A stretch of 64,000 nucleotides of DNA from Halisarca cf. caerulea (taxonomy: Eukaryota; Porifera; Demospongiae; Chondrillida; Halisarcidae): assembly GCA_963170055.1 (NCBI GenBank), contig CAUJGJ010000185.1, positions 3,637,275-3,701,274 on the forward strand. The letters run 5' to 3'. How positions within the stretch are numbered: position 1 is the first letter of the stretch; each line of letters opens with the position of its first letter. A program made the translations under genes and the position numbers. Below, piece after piece: positions 13,652 through 25,907 of this stretch. The notes under the pieces are model-generated. The model was not told the origin of the DNA. It made no database searches and saw only the letters and a program-made list of their open reading frames with translations.

Positions 13652-13655
13652 TTAG

Positions 13656-14121
13656 GTATCCTTGTGTTTTATTTTGTCTTATGTATGTTTTCATATTATA
13701 ATAATTTGAAAAAAAAATAAATAAATAAATATATATATATATATATATTGTATATAATACACTAACATGCATGCATGCATGCACACGCATGCATTCATGC
13801 ATGTACTCATGGAAATGATTTGTACGAGTGTATCTATAGCATTACATATATGCAGTCTGGATCACAGATCGACCCCATGCATGCAGGCCCATGCAGAATT
13901 CCAATTATATAACTTGAATTCTTGCATGTATTGTCAGTGCATGTCAGATTATATGTGGTTGTCGGATTATGGACTCTTAGCATACTTTATTATGGGGAAG
14001 GGGGGAAGACACATTATTATACAAATCGAGGAATACAATGTGCTACAAAAGAAAAGAAAATTTCACATGGCGACTATACCTCTGGTCCTCATAAGACGCA
14101 TAGGCGGATATAGAGAGAATT
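13656..14121. other. Spacer with (TA)n and ATGC repeats upstream of WDR44
   Basis: Contains (TAAA)n and (TA)n at about 13715-13750 and a CATGCATGC-rich patch at 13767-13805. It should include the WDR44 promoter and 5' UTR. No TATA or CCAAT arrangement that I would trust. Confidence 0.4.
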
Positions 14122-14244
14122 ATGTCGGATTACAGAGGTTTCACTGATCGAATGCATGGCACGCAGACCTATTCGACATGCGTGGGTTCTCCGTTTTCTG
14201 GCTACGCAAGACTAGATAGGGACGCTCCCTCATTAAAACTAAAA

Positions 14245-17200
14245 ATGGCCACATCAGGCGACACAACACTAGACTCTGTATCCCCAACGCCGCCACATGT
14301 GGAAGTAGAATCGGACAGCGAGTATTTGGATGCCGAAGAAGATTTTCATCCTCAATCGAGCGTTAATCCAGAGCCCATCAAACCTGACACTTTTAGCACA
14401 GAGGCGCCCAACCCAGTACCACCCCCTAGAACCAAACGAAAGTTGAAGAAAAATAAATCTTCAGGGGCACCTAACATCAGCAATGAAGTGTCCAATGTGA
14501 TTAAAGTTACTTCGTCTCCTGTTTCTCAGGAGAAGACAGTAGAAAAGGTGCCAAATTCTCATTTACACGACCCTTTCGTGACTATCAAGGAAGAAGGACT
14601 ATTGATGAATCCAGAATTACTTCGTAATAGTGAAGTAACTGTTACATCTGAAACTCCTCTAAAACCATCAGGTAGAGCTAAGGAGTGCCAGCCAGGAGAA
14701 ATAGTAATACTTTCTGATGGAGATAGTGCAGAGGAAGAACCAAAGGTTTCCCAAATGACCTTGCAAACAGATCAGATGCCCAAAGTACGGTCAAGTGCAT
14801 CTGTAAGTTGATCTTGACTTAATCTGTGAGAATGTTTGTGATTTAGTGAGCACTTAATGAATTTATATTAGGATATGCTGGGTGTGGAAGATGTGATGAT
14901 AAGGAATCTTGATACAGGAGAAGCAATGCCTTTAAGTTGTGCTGAAGAATTTATTCCCAAAGGAACAGACCCTATTTCACTTCACTTGAAGACTATTAAC
15001 TCTGAGTACACCAGGTATATAGCTGTCTGTGTATCCATAGATGTATCTTTTGCGGTTTGAGAGATGTTTGAGTGTACACGGGCCATGAACCACTACAAAG
15101 TTGTCTTGCAAATGTCACAGTAGTTTGAGTTCTAGCCACACATTTTTTTTTCTGATTTGTTATGTGCTTTGCAGACTACATAATAGGATTTCTGGATAAT
15201 GCTCTATAGAAACAACAGTTCAACTGGCTATTTAAAAGATTTTGTAGGATCGATTTATATACGTACACTTCTGATCAGGTATCAGGTATCAGGAATATTT
15301 ATTTCACCTGGGGAGCTGTTAGCCTGGGGATACTGTACCCAGCACCCAGAAGACAAAACATCATACAAAAGTGAAAATAAGACACTGCGAAATGAGATAT
15401 GGTTAAAAATAGAACAAAATAAAATGGAAATTGAAGTTGTAGCAAACTCTGAAGTAGAAAGCATGCATTGAGAGTGGAAATTTTGTATTGTGTTCAATAT
15501 TCATGCAATTCATTCAATAGTGTATTAATAGGAAAAGAGTTGTTCACAATAATAAGAAAAGGTCTTAAAGTCTTTGTTTTCACGAATATGAGATGGGAGT
15601 GATAAATGGCTTGTTGCATGGTATTTCGCAGAAATCTCTGGCCAAAATTCATTGGTCAGTGGCTGGAATAGATCAAAACACAGCATATTGATTATTGTGT
15701 CTGTTTGTCTTGAGTGACGTGTACCTATGTATGTTTAGTTTGAGTTTTACTAAAAGCAGCTTCTGTTGCAGCTGACTGTGTAGTACACTAGTTGGTCCAA
15801 CCCACTAATTCTTTGCACAGAGCAGCTATCAGAACCTAGTGGACTACTGCAATATAGGAAACTTATCTCCTATGATTAGTGCTAGAACCTTGAGTTTATG
15901 ATAAGCTCTTAGGTGTATTCCAGGTTATTCAATATAATTATCAGCATTGTTTGAAATCTAACACTGTTGGGACAGTCAGTGGTGAAGAAGGGTGAACCTA
16001 GTATCATTAGCCCATAGTACTCTTAAGATTTGCATCTTGCATCTTGGTCAAGGCTGCAGGTAGTCCAAACGTCCACTATATCCAGCCCCTATGATGGACT
16101 GAAACAATGGCAAACCCAAAGATCAGAATGGGAATATTACATTTAGATTTGTTATGATGCTTTGTTTCTGATTCTTGCGTACACAGTGCTACAATTACCC
16201 ATGAGGACAGACTATTGTAGTATGAGCAAAGTGTTAAGCCTTGGTCCATATCAGACCTGTCTACATTTACCTTTGCAGTCAAGAACACATATCCTCTCCC
16301 TCGAACGAGCCCTCTCCCATGACTGAAGAAAAGAGAAGGAAAAAGTTGGTTTAAAACTTTCATAATCAAGTGAAATTGCTTCATTATCTCTCTGCTGTAT
16401 CTTTAAGAAAACTCAAGTTTCCTCCCATCTTTCGGAAGACCAACAAAGCCAAATCTGGCCATGATGAGAAGTCTGAGTACAATACAGGTAATAACAGTGA
16501 TGAAGATGTGACGTTGGATGGAATTACAGGAAAATCTCCTCAGTTGAAGGTATGGTTGAATGCAGTGTACAAATGTTGTCTACGTAGATAACTGCTATCT
16601 TCATAGTGCTGCTACAGAATACCATATTATGTAACGAGCACTACCATAGGGCAATGCTCGATTGAAGAGCATTGTGTTAGAGTGTCTATGAGTTTGTGTA
16701 TAAATTATGTAATGACTTTTGCTACAGTATCGAACAGCGAACAATCACAAGGGACCATATTACTTTGCTGATATTAGACTGAAGCAAGAATTGAGTGGGG
16801 AGCACAACCATACTGTTAGTCATTACTGTGTTTCATTTGTACTGGGGATACCATATTTCCTTGATTTGGTCAGGATGCTATATGGACGATGAAATTTTCT
16901 ATCTGTGGGAGATTATTAGCCACAGGTGGACAAGATAGTGTTGTGGTAAATCTTGTCTTAAGGTGTTTCCTTTTAGGCTTTGGTTACCATTAATTTTGTG
17001 TATTGTTTTCATGTAGCGTGTTTGGGTCCTGAGATCAGCATATACTTTCTTTCATGATCTTCAAAGTAAATATGCACGTATTGGAGCTAGTGCTGATAGC
17101 CTGTCATCTAAATCAACCAGTTCAAGTCTAGCAAGCCAAGATTCAGTATGATGAGTTGATGGCTTCTTTTCATGAGTCTAAATGATGTATGTGTTTCTTG

Positions 17201-18876
17201 TATGTTGTCATGTAGTCCTTTGAGGAAGATCCCAACAAACCTATAAAGGACAAACCTCTTTGTGTTTATTATGGACACCGAGCAGATGTGTTAGACTTGA
17301 CATGGTCAAAGGTAGATACCTGACTTCTTGTTTTGTAGTATTTTCACTCATGTATTTCATACTTTTCCTAAACTGCAGAATTTTTTCTTACTTTCTTCAT
17401 CTATGGACAAAACAGTTAGACTGTGGCATATTTCGAGAAAAGAGTGTCTGTGTTGCTTCCAACACTCTGAATTTGTAACTTCCATTACGTTTCACCCAAG
17501 GGTGAGTTAGCATATCTGAAAATCAAACATAGATATTGTAATATTCATCACCTAAAGATAGTGTTAAGCATTAGCTTTTCTACTGCAACCTGCCTTTCTT
17601 AACTTGAGTAGAAATATTGTCAAACTGTTCATGTATATGAAATCTCTATAATGTTATGGTACTTTATGCTACTGTATTTTGGAATGTTTGAAATTGGTAT
17701 CTTAAAATAATGTTGGAAACTACATACAAATACTTTATGCCTCATCACTAGGATTTGATTATTATTTTCGCATAGTCTAGCATTTAGTGTAATAGCTTAT
17801 TTTAGTCAATTTTTTTAGAGTCAAGTTGAATTGAATATGGTTCTTTGAAGTAATTACAGTCAAACCTCGTTAGTGAGTACACCTGAGGACTCTCCAAATT
17901 GCTACTCATTATCAGTAGTACTTGCTAACCATATAGATTAGTATTATGGGTTATAAGCTGGGGTATCATATCCTTGTACTTCCTAACCAGGTATTACTCA
18001 TTAACAGTGTTCTTACTAACGAGGTTCTACTGTATTTAGTATTAATTTTGTTGCATCTGTATGTGTTTCAGGATGACAGGTATTTTTTAAGTGGCTCACT
18101 GGATGGAAAGCTACGACTGTGGAACATTCCTGATAAGAAAGTTGCCTTGTGGAATGAAATTGAAGGAGTTGGATCAAAGCTAATAACAGCTTCAAATTTC
18201 TGTAGTAATGGGAAATTGGTTGTAGTGGGAACATATGATGGTCGCTGTTTGTTCTATGATACAGAACATCTGAGATATCACACACAGATTCAGGTGAGAT
18301 CCCGTCATGGAAAGAATGCAAAGGGAAGAAAGATAAGTGGTGTAGACCCCCTACCAGGAGAGGAAAAGGTGACTAAACACTGCATTATGTTTAAGTCTAA
18401 ACTCACATTATTTTTTCTCTTTAGCTGCTTGTGACTTCAAATGATTCCAGAATTCGCCTATATAACTTAAAGGATCATTCACTGGTATGTAAATATAAAG
18501 GTTGTGTAAACAACAGCAGTCAGATTAAGGCTAGCTTCAATCATGATGCTAAATTTATTATAAGTGGATCCGAGGATCATTGTGTGTACATTTGGAGAAC
18601 TTATGATGCAGCCAAGCTCCCCTCGGGCAGAAGGGATAAAAATGACAGCTATGAAAGCTTCACTGGTGAGTCAGGGACACTGCATAGCTGTTCTATTCTT
18701 TATATTTACCCCTTTTTTCTGGATATGCAGCTCACACTGCAGTTGTGACTGTTGCCATGTTTGCACCTATTCCGGGCCTGTTTGCAAATGAGGGGCTGCG
18801 AGAAGTGGGTGAAGTGATTGTTGCTGCTGATTACCAAGGAAGAATTAAAGTATATGTCAGTGGACCTGAACTCTAG
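14245..18876 (+). CDS. WDR44: WD repeat-containing protein 44 (Rab11-binding)
   Basis: WDR44 binds GTP-loaded Rab11 on recycling endosomes and links to exocytic and tubular membranes. Exons: 14245-14802, 14872-15014, 16408-16549, 16728-16814, 16874-16945, 17017-17145, 17216-17311, 17379-17501, 18072-18368, 18425-18665, 18731-18876; phases agree and give 677 aa. The N-terminus is acidic and disordered, with ESDSEYLDAEEDFH matching the vertebrate start, and has a proline/basic stretch PVPPPRTKRKLKKNK. MIRNLDTGEAMPLS follows. WD repeats begin at AIWTMKFSICGRLLATGGQD and include SSSMDKTVRLWHISRKECL, SGSLDGKLRLWNIPDKKV and TSNDSRIRLYNLKDHSLV. ATG 14245 has A at -3 and G at +4 and sits closest to the conserved block; an in-frame ATG at 14122 would add 41 residues. 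Intron 15015-16407 holds no recognised exon; intron 17502-18071 carries a MITE. Confidence 0.95.
17857..18032. mobile_element. TA-flanked MITE, family 'CAGTCAAAC', in WDR44 intron 8
   Basis: The element is 176 bp, starts CAGTCAAACCTCGTTAGT and ends in the near-perfect inverse ACTAACGAGGTTCTACTG, flanked by TA on both sides. The same 176-bp length recurs at 40206-40381 and 58065-58240. CAGT ends with a TA target duplication are typical of Tc1/mariner/pogo-type MITEs. No ORF. Confidence 0.8.
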
Positions 18877-19107
18877 ACTGTTGTCTTCAAAAAAAAACAG
18901 TATAATTCTGAACTCCAAATGTGGTATATATTATGACAATTCACTTTCATTGTATTTATTGTCCTTCCATGCGTGCTTTTTTTTCTGTATACTGTAAATG
19001 TTCTTCAAGTCTTACTTTCAACTGTGTACCATGGATTCTGTATTATACTCATTTGTATCTAAGACATTTCTCTCACTGACCCTTTGTAATGGTGTAATGG
19101 TGTCTAG

Positions 19108-19221
19108 GCAGAGTTTAGTTGGACTGAGTGCACACTGTGCAAATTCCTACATCCCGTAGCATATACATGTGTGCGGGGGTGTAGGAATTTGCAGTGTGCA
19201 CTCGGTCCAACTAAACTCTGC
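19108..19221. repeat. Long foldback element
   Basis: Arms of about 43 bp, 19108-19151 and 19180-19221, are near-perfect reverse complements (GCAGAGTTTAGTTGGAC / GTCCAACTAAACTCTGC) around a 28-bp loop. The inner arm TGTAGGAATTTGCA and the AGCCCTATAG-type sequence that follows (19222-19310) recur at 31140-31290 and 47020-47310, defining a dispersed family. Confidence 0.8.
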
Positions 19222-19329
19222 TTAGCCCTATAGCCGTCTAGCCTCATGTATGTATAGCCCTATGCTCATCTTGCCCTTTGACCACCTATAGCCCTGTGCC
19301 TGTTTTACAACTTACCCTTGTTCCTAGTG

Positions 19330-20080
19330 TTTTTGGAGGATCCTTCCTTCTTGCATGGCCGGTCCTCATATTATATAGGAGGCTTGGGGATTAGGAGTGT
19401 AGTCATGCTTAATTGCACCTTCTGCTTATACCTTGCATCTGCTGCTGGCTCCACTGACATCCTCAAGTCCATTCTACCCTCAAGCTTGGGAACCAACAAT
19501 ATGGAGTATCCTTTCCATCAGGAGGCTATTTGGCTATGGAGTTGTGGTCATATATAGCAAATCACCACCAGAACCTGCCTTGGCCATTCATCTTGTTGGG
19601 ACTCACCGATAGGGGAAGCATCCATAGAGTCCCTCACTACCACAGCAGACCCCAAGTCATCCACCCGCCTCCTAGCTACTTGCAAAAAGGAATCAGGAGC
19701 TTGGCTCACTGCTCCCCCTATATCATCGGTTGCATGACCTTCAACTCAACAATGAGGTGGTTAGGGTGGCAGTGGGTCTTCACCTTGCTTCTGCCCTTTG
19801 CGTGGAGCATATGTGCCATCAATGTGGTCAGATGGTAGACAGCTGTGCATGCATGGATTGGGTTGCCAACAGAATGAGGGCCAATTGCCCAGACACTCAA
19901 CCCTTAATGATATGATACACCAGTCCCTCACAGCCATCCAAGTCCCATAAAATTAACTGGAACCAACAGGCCTTTTCAGAGTCATACGGTAGAAGACCCA
20001 ATGGGAACTCCATTGCCCCTTGGTTCAGAGGGAAGGACCTCATGTGGGATGTAACCTTCCATACCCTTTTGCTATATCAA
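19330..20080 (+). pseudogene. Retroelement tail with nuclease-like domain (copy 2, decayed)
   Basis: Fragments in several frames match copy 1 at 12265-13651: IGGLGIRSVVMLNCTFCLYLASAAG (about 19375-19450) against the GGIGIR...SAAG block, LNNEVVRVAVGLHLASALC with CHQCGQMVD (about 19740-19840), and RRPNGNSIAPWFRGKDLMWDVT (about 19990-20055), where the PD of copy 1 reads PN. Frameshifts are numerous. It ends against the (TA)n tract. Confidence 0.65.
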
Positions 20081-20082
20081 AC

Positions 20083-20085
20083 ATA

Positions 20086-20150
<65 letters not shown>
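20083..20150. repeat. (TA)n microsatellite
   Basis: Uninterrupted TA dinucleotides over about 60 bp, directly after a retroelement tail and before the MITE at 20219. Confidence 0.95.
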
Positions 20151-20153
<3 letters not shown>

Positions 20154-20218
20154 GTTGTAGTTATATCCCAGTACGAGCATGACCTGGATATCATGCGAGT
20201 GAACCGGGATATACTGCA

Positions 20219-20402
20219 TACTGGGAAAGTTTCTAGGGGATAAAGTTTCGTGAATTTCGCGAAGTCAACAGCATTTGCGAAACTTTAATTTGCAAATGCT
20301 AGCTCTGTTCTATACAGCATACAGCGATTCACGAGTTATTTTGGCGAAAATCGCGAAATCTAGGGATTCGCGAAAGATTTATTCCACAAAACTTTCCCAG
20401 TA
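20219..20402. mobile_element. MITE with ACTGGGAAAGTTT terminal repeats
   Basis: ACTGGGAAAGTTT at the left end is matched by AAACTTTCCCAGT at the right end (13 bp, perfect). The interior is full of TTCGCGAA-type words. Similar interior sequence occurs at 240-320, 24630-24690 and 43380-43420. Confidence 0.7.
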
Positions 20403-20572
20403 TATGGTAACTAACTTCTATCCCATGCAAATCGATTTTCAATTAGTAGACTTGATTGGCAATAATTGATTAATTAACTCCAAATTGACTCTACTAACAC
20501 CTGGTAGTTATTACCCGGTTATAACTACCATACATGCCCAGTTTTCCTTTGATCTTTCACAAACTGGGATAG

Positions 20573-20574
<2 letters not shown>

Positions 20575-20618
<44 letters not shown>
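20575..20618. repeat. (TA)n microsatellite
   Basis: About 40 bp of TA dinucleotides between the WDR44/SLC19 convergent 3' ends. Confidence 0.95.
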
Positions 20619-20619
<1 letters not shown>

Positions 20620-20921
20620 AAATTTCCTAGATATGGTTGCTTATAGCCATACCTGAGGATGCTTGTCATATTTTCCAATGTGCATAGCAACAAAGTAAAT
20701 AAAAATACAGGTAAATGCCCACAAGTCAGTTCTCATATATGTACGACTAAGCACTGGATCTTATTACACTTGACTTTGCAAGAATTTCATCAATAATTCA
20801 ATTCCTGATGCAATGAGTTAAACAAAATGCACTGTCTAAGCTGAACTATTACATAAACAATGAATTGCTGCAACGTTATCTTATGAGTGTGTACTGTACA
20901 TGATAGCTCCCCAGGCACACA

Positions 20922-22986
20922 TTAATCACCCTGGATATCAACTGACATTCCAAGTAATGGTTTCTGATCAGTAGAAACTTCAATGTTGTCACTGTTGTTG
21001 GAGTCATAAGGCTCTTCTACAAATCTTAATTGCTTTCTCCAAATCCACAAATGCTTGATGCTGTATTTCCACCCAGTGTATGTGACCTTGTGCATGCCAC
21101 TAGCCATGAATACTAAGGCTAAAACATAGTAGTAGCAACTGTAAATCTTGAACTAGAAGATGAAGGACAAAATAAGTCCAATTAAAACTGCAATGGAACT
21201 GACACATACATACATTTAAACAGTCATAAATACTAGATACTACACATCTGTGAGTGGGAATGTATTTAATGCATGAGATCTGTGAGTGCATAATGCCCAG
21301 GGGTAAGAACAGTAAATACATTTTTCCTGAGACATGGGCCATGTAGGAGATGGCTTATAGGCCAAAGAACTGACAAATAGCAGCATTTCAATATCCCTTT
21401 CTTACTAATCCATGTCGGATATGTTCAGATCTTTTTGATACACTATTCAGGAGGCTCTTTCAAGGGGTACAGGAAAGTTCCTACATCTAGGAGGTACTTC
21501 TTAGAGTGCATGGAGTGGAAGTCATGGTGGGTATTTACCTACATTGAAACCAATCCCACCCTTAAGCCCATCAAGGTGCTTTACAAATATACTTGCTTTC
21601 CAGACATACAATTGGTAAAACAGCACATAGTCAACACACATACCTGACTTCTGGAGGATAACGCAAGGCCCGCATTATCAGAGACAATTGCAGTCAGTAT
21701 AGTTTCAAGGAGAAGAGCAGCTGTCATGTTGATACCCAGTATTAAGCTATAACTTTGATGACGGACTTGTTGTGAAATTTCAACTCTATTACAGAAAATA
21801 ATGAAATTTCAACTCTATTACAGGATCAATACAATTATTGTAAGCTAAAATAGCAAAAATATACTCAATATGCCATGCATTACACTCACGTTGCAATGGT
21901 GATCAATAGCGCATAGCTGCCTCGAAAGCAAATTTGGCAAACATAAGCAACCCACAAGTCATATGTTGAAGATGCAATGAACAACAACGCACAATCGATG
22001 ACACTAATGACTCCCAGAACTCCTTCTCCCCACAAACTCCAGTTTACTCTTAAAAGAGACACTAGTAGAGCAGCTGCTGAAGCAACTAATGTGTCAGATG
22101 CAATTACCAACCCATTGTACATTTTCTGCTTCTTGTGTTGCAATGGATAGAGCTCATTAGCATCTGCCTGGATATCTGACCACAATGATTCTACATAGTT
22201 TCCAACCTGCAGCATTCCACAAGTTGCCACTGCCCACCAAATCGACCACTTCAATAGATGCAAATTCAAATAAAATTGCTTGAGATCGCTTAAAGACTGC
22301 TTCAAGTGTTTCCAGAGATTTCTTTTGCAATTCACATGCACATGAGCTGGGCCTGAACATGGAAACAATGACTTTGCAGGATTCGGAAGGAAGATGGCAA
22401 TTACACAAGCAATAGCAACGGGGCCCAAAGAAAAGTAATGCAAGCCCAACAAATCTAGTGCTCCTGTGGAGTATAAGATTTGACCCAGATATCCAGAAAC
22501 AGATCGTCCAAAAAGTACTGTAGCACGAAGAAAACTTGTAGCTATTCTATAATGCTCCTTGTCAATCATCACATATATATAAGAATAGTATGCCACTTCA
22601 GTAGCTGATGCAATACCATAGGTAATCTGCATCATCCGCATAGACAGAATTGAAGTTCCCCAAATTAGTAAAATTCGAGTTGCTAGGTATGCCCAGCTTT
22701 CCAACATTATTACAGGTTTGTAGACCACAATATCACTCAAAATCAGAGTAAATATCCCTGCTACCAGGTAGGAATATGTCCACATTGGGTAAACTTTCGC
22801 CTCCACTTCAGCATTACTAAAGCCCTTTCCAGGATCTTCGCTGTTATTAGCTGTTGCAAGGGGGTGAATAAGAAACTGATTTAAGAAGGGCTCTGACGGT
22901 TTAAATTCCTTAAAAAATCCATAAATACATACAAAAACTGTGGGATATATCCACGTCTTCCTTCCACAACGTCGAGCAAACGGCAT
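20922..22986 (-). CDS. SLC19-family vitamin (thiamine/folate) transporter
   Basis: Plasma-membrane carrier of the reduced-folate/thiamine transporter family (SLC19A1-3). Three exons, read on the minus strand: 22986-21890, 21785-21644, 21152-20922; phases agree and give 489 aa, normal for the family. Diagnostic blocks are YGFFKEFKPSEPFLNQFLI near the start, VYPMWTYSYLVAGIFTLI, YKPVIMLESWAYLATRILL and TYGIASATEVAYYSYIYVMI, then EHYRIATSFLRATVLFGRS. About 12 hydrophobic segments are present, with a charged cytosolic C-tail. The sequence alone does not separate thiamine from folate specificity, though TATEVAYY-like sequence is found across the family. It shares a 106-bp head-to-head interval with EIF4E2 and is convergent with WDR44. 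The intron 2 acceptor region is tandemly duplicated (see findings). Confidence 0.9.
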
Positions 22987-23092
22987 CGTGCCCTGCGGTT
23001 ACGGGTTTCTCGTAGCTCGTAGGGGGTTGAGTTGGGTTTCTTAGTCGGTCGCCTGACGAGTCTCGCGCAGCCAGACAGATCACGTGATAAAA
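22987..23092. promoter_or_regulatory. Bidirectional promoter, SLC19 / EIF4E2
   Basis: The start codons of the two divergent genes are only 106 bp apart, so both promoters must lie here or in the 5' ends. The segment is GC-richer than its surroundings and carries TCACGTGA (23080-23087), an E-box palindrome, 5 bp before the EIF4E2 ATG. No TATA box seen. Confidence 0.75.
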
Positions 23093-23962
23093 ATGGAGTC
23101 CTCTGATTTGGATATCGATCATGTACGTTTCATCATGTTATTGTCATTATAGTCTCTTTCTTCCTATCGTAACGCTCCCAATGAATATCACTACCTTTAA
23201 AAAAATTGATATTATTCTGTGGTTATCCCGAGATACCTCTCTAGACATGATCCTGCAGCAATTGTTCATAGTTTCCTAGATACTCCAACCAAGGTCTTTC
23301 TGGTATTGCAAATAGAGAATGAATTTGTGATTATGGATCCTTGTTTAAAAATTGATTATTACCAGGGTTTCTTTTAGGGGGGAGGGTGGGTCTTGAAAAT
23401 TTGTAAGAGTAATATTTTATATAAAGTGTAATGTTAATATGTGTGTTTAAGTAGGATCATTACAATGATATGAACACCTTGTCTATAGCTTCTGATCTTT
23501 ACACTATCGAATTCTCTCTACCAGGCTTGTGCAATTGCCTTATAATCCATCTATTACAGGAAATTGTGCCTCTGTTTTTCCCCTACACAGTAGCATGAGA
23601 TAGAGACAAATTTCCTGTCATCTTGAGAAATTGTGCCTTATGGCAGTGACCATGTACATCCCCTACCTGTAGAGGAATTTTAGAGGTTGTAGATGTTGTC
23701 ACATGGATTATAAAGTAAACAATCTGTATAAAAGCTGTATTCTATTTAGTGGCTAAAACATACATACGTAGGCTTGAGAGTTGTATGGAACACAAATGGC
23801 ACTTGCCCTTGGCACTTTGTACCTGAGAGCAAGTGCATTTTATATGCCATACAGCCTGAGTGCCTATGTCTTAACCATTCCAACTGTAGTACAAAATACT
23901 ATAGAGAAGGGCCTACTTGAGTGTCAAAATCAACCTTAAATGGTCTAAAATGGCTTAAAATA

Positions 23963-24025
<63 letters not shown>

Positions 24026-25811
24026 TTATATAACCTAAAAACTCAAATTTTCCCTGGGGGAGCATACCCCACACCCCTATATACCCCTACTATACCACAT
24101 ACATACATATGTATCTACACCTCCTTAAATCACTGCACTGCATGTGTTTTACAGACATCGAGGATGCCATGTGTGTACACATCTGCCCCCTTACATTTGT
24201 ATAGTTTAATGTTTGTTATTGGCCCCATGATGATTATCCTGAAAGAAACCCTGCTACATAGATAGAATATGTACATCAAAACATGGTCATGTTTTGTATG
24301 GTAGGCATACACTGTAATACTGAAGCTCCCCTCTAAATTTTCATGTTAGATAGAACCCTCCCATTATAGAATCTGTTCATGGACTTAGGACAAGTATACA
24401 ACATAAAATCACTGTATAATCGTGTTGATATCATGGGTACTAGACAATATATAATACAAGATTTTCCATCATGGATAATATATGTGGATGCTCTATATCA
24501 CAGCATGACTGTATATGCTATATTCCATAATGTTCTTGACTTGCCCCCCACATATTCTTCATGGGTAAATTCCCCCCCCCCCCTTTGACATATTTCCTGA
24601 AAGAAACCCTGATTACCATAAGGGTTCTACTTTTCGCAGCTCTAGATCACTTCATTTGTCACGAATGAACATGTATTCGTGAAAATTCAATGCAAATATT
24701 TAGTTAGATACATAGTCTATTAATCTAATATTATAGTAGAGACTGGTCCATTCACAAAGATAAAATTGCAATTGTCAATTCCCCAAAAATTAGTTCCTTA
24801 TACGGTAGTTGATATTTTGATACATTGTATATCACTGGGTTCCTAGGTGCTAGCCAATGGCTGACAACTTCCTGGATTAAATAAGAATCCCTGACTATGA
24901 TCACATTGCATGTCCACATAAAATCGTGTCACAGAAATACTGTACTAGTGTCATGGCAGTACTACTAGTATCTTTAATTCTGTTTTTATCGACTGTCCCA
25001 TCTGTCCTGTATTCACTGTATAGTCCAAATTGCCTACCCTCTGTTCTTTGAGTACATATGTGTAATCTGTGATCTTTAAATGATTAATTAATTACATATG
25101 TAGAAAAACTATTTTGTTACATAATTCTATTCTTTGTGGACTAGTGCACACATTTAATGGATACGTACATACATAGTCTACTGGTTGCAGTATAGTACTT
25201 GTACTGTCAGTAGTCCAGCAGTTTGTATCATTGAATTCACAAATATAATATTATTGATATAGTCATGTTTCCAGTTGTCAGTAAACCATGAAATTGTTGA
25301 GTTTGTGAATGTGATGCGAAGCTCATTACTTTGGTGAAAATATACTGTAATTATGTTACTAAAGAATTGCAATTATCAATGCTTCTTTGTCTTGCATTAT
25401 TATATGCATATATGTAGTAAATTTGTTCCTGAATTTATACCATCTGATATTTCATTCATAAAACCTTGTAGATAGAGCAAGCAGCTATCCCTGGACCAGA
25501 TGAACATCAACTGCAATACCCGTATGTCTTTTGGTTCTCCCAACGGCCGCAAGGTGGAGTTCGACAGACTGCTGAAAGATACGAGCAGAATGTAAAGCCT
25601 GTGGGATGTTTTGCATCAGTTGAGCAATTCTGGTCTTATTATTGTCACATGAAGAGACCTAATGATCTTGCCTGTCCTTGTGACATTCATCTCTTTAAGT
25701 GTGGCATAAAACCAATTTGGGAAGTAAGTGTCGGTAATAAACAGTGCATGGTAACTATTCAGTGTTCATGCACTGGTTGCCCATAGTATGCATACATGAT
25801 TCATTATATAC

Positions 25812-25907
<96 letters not shown>

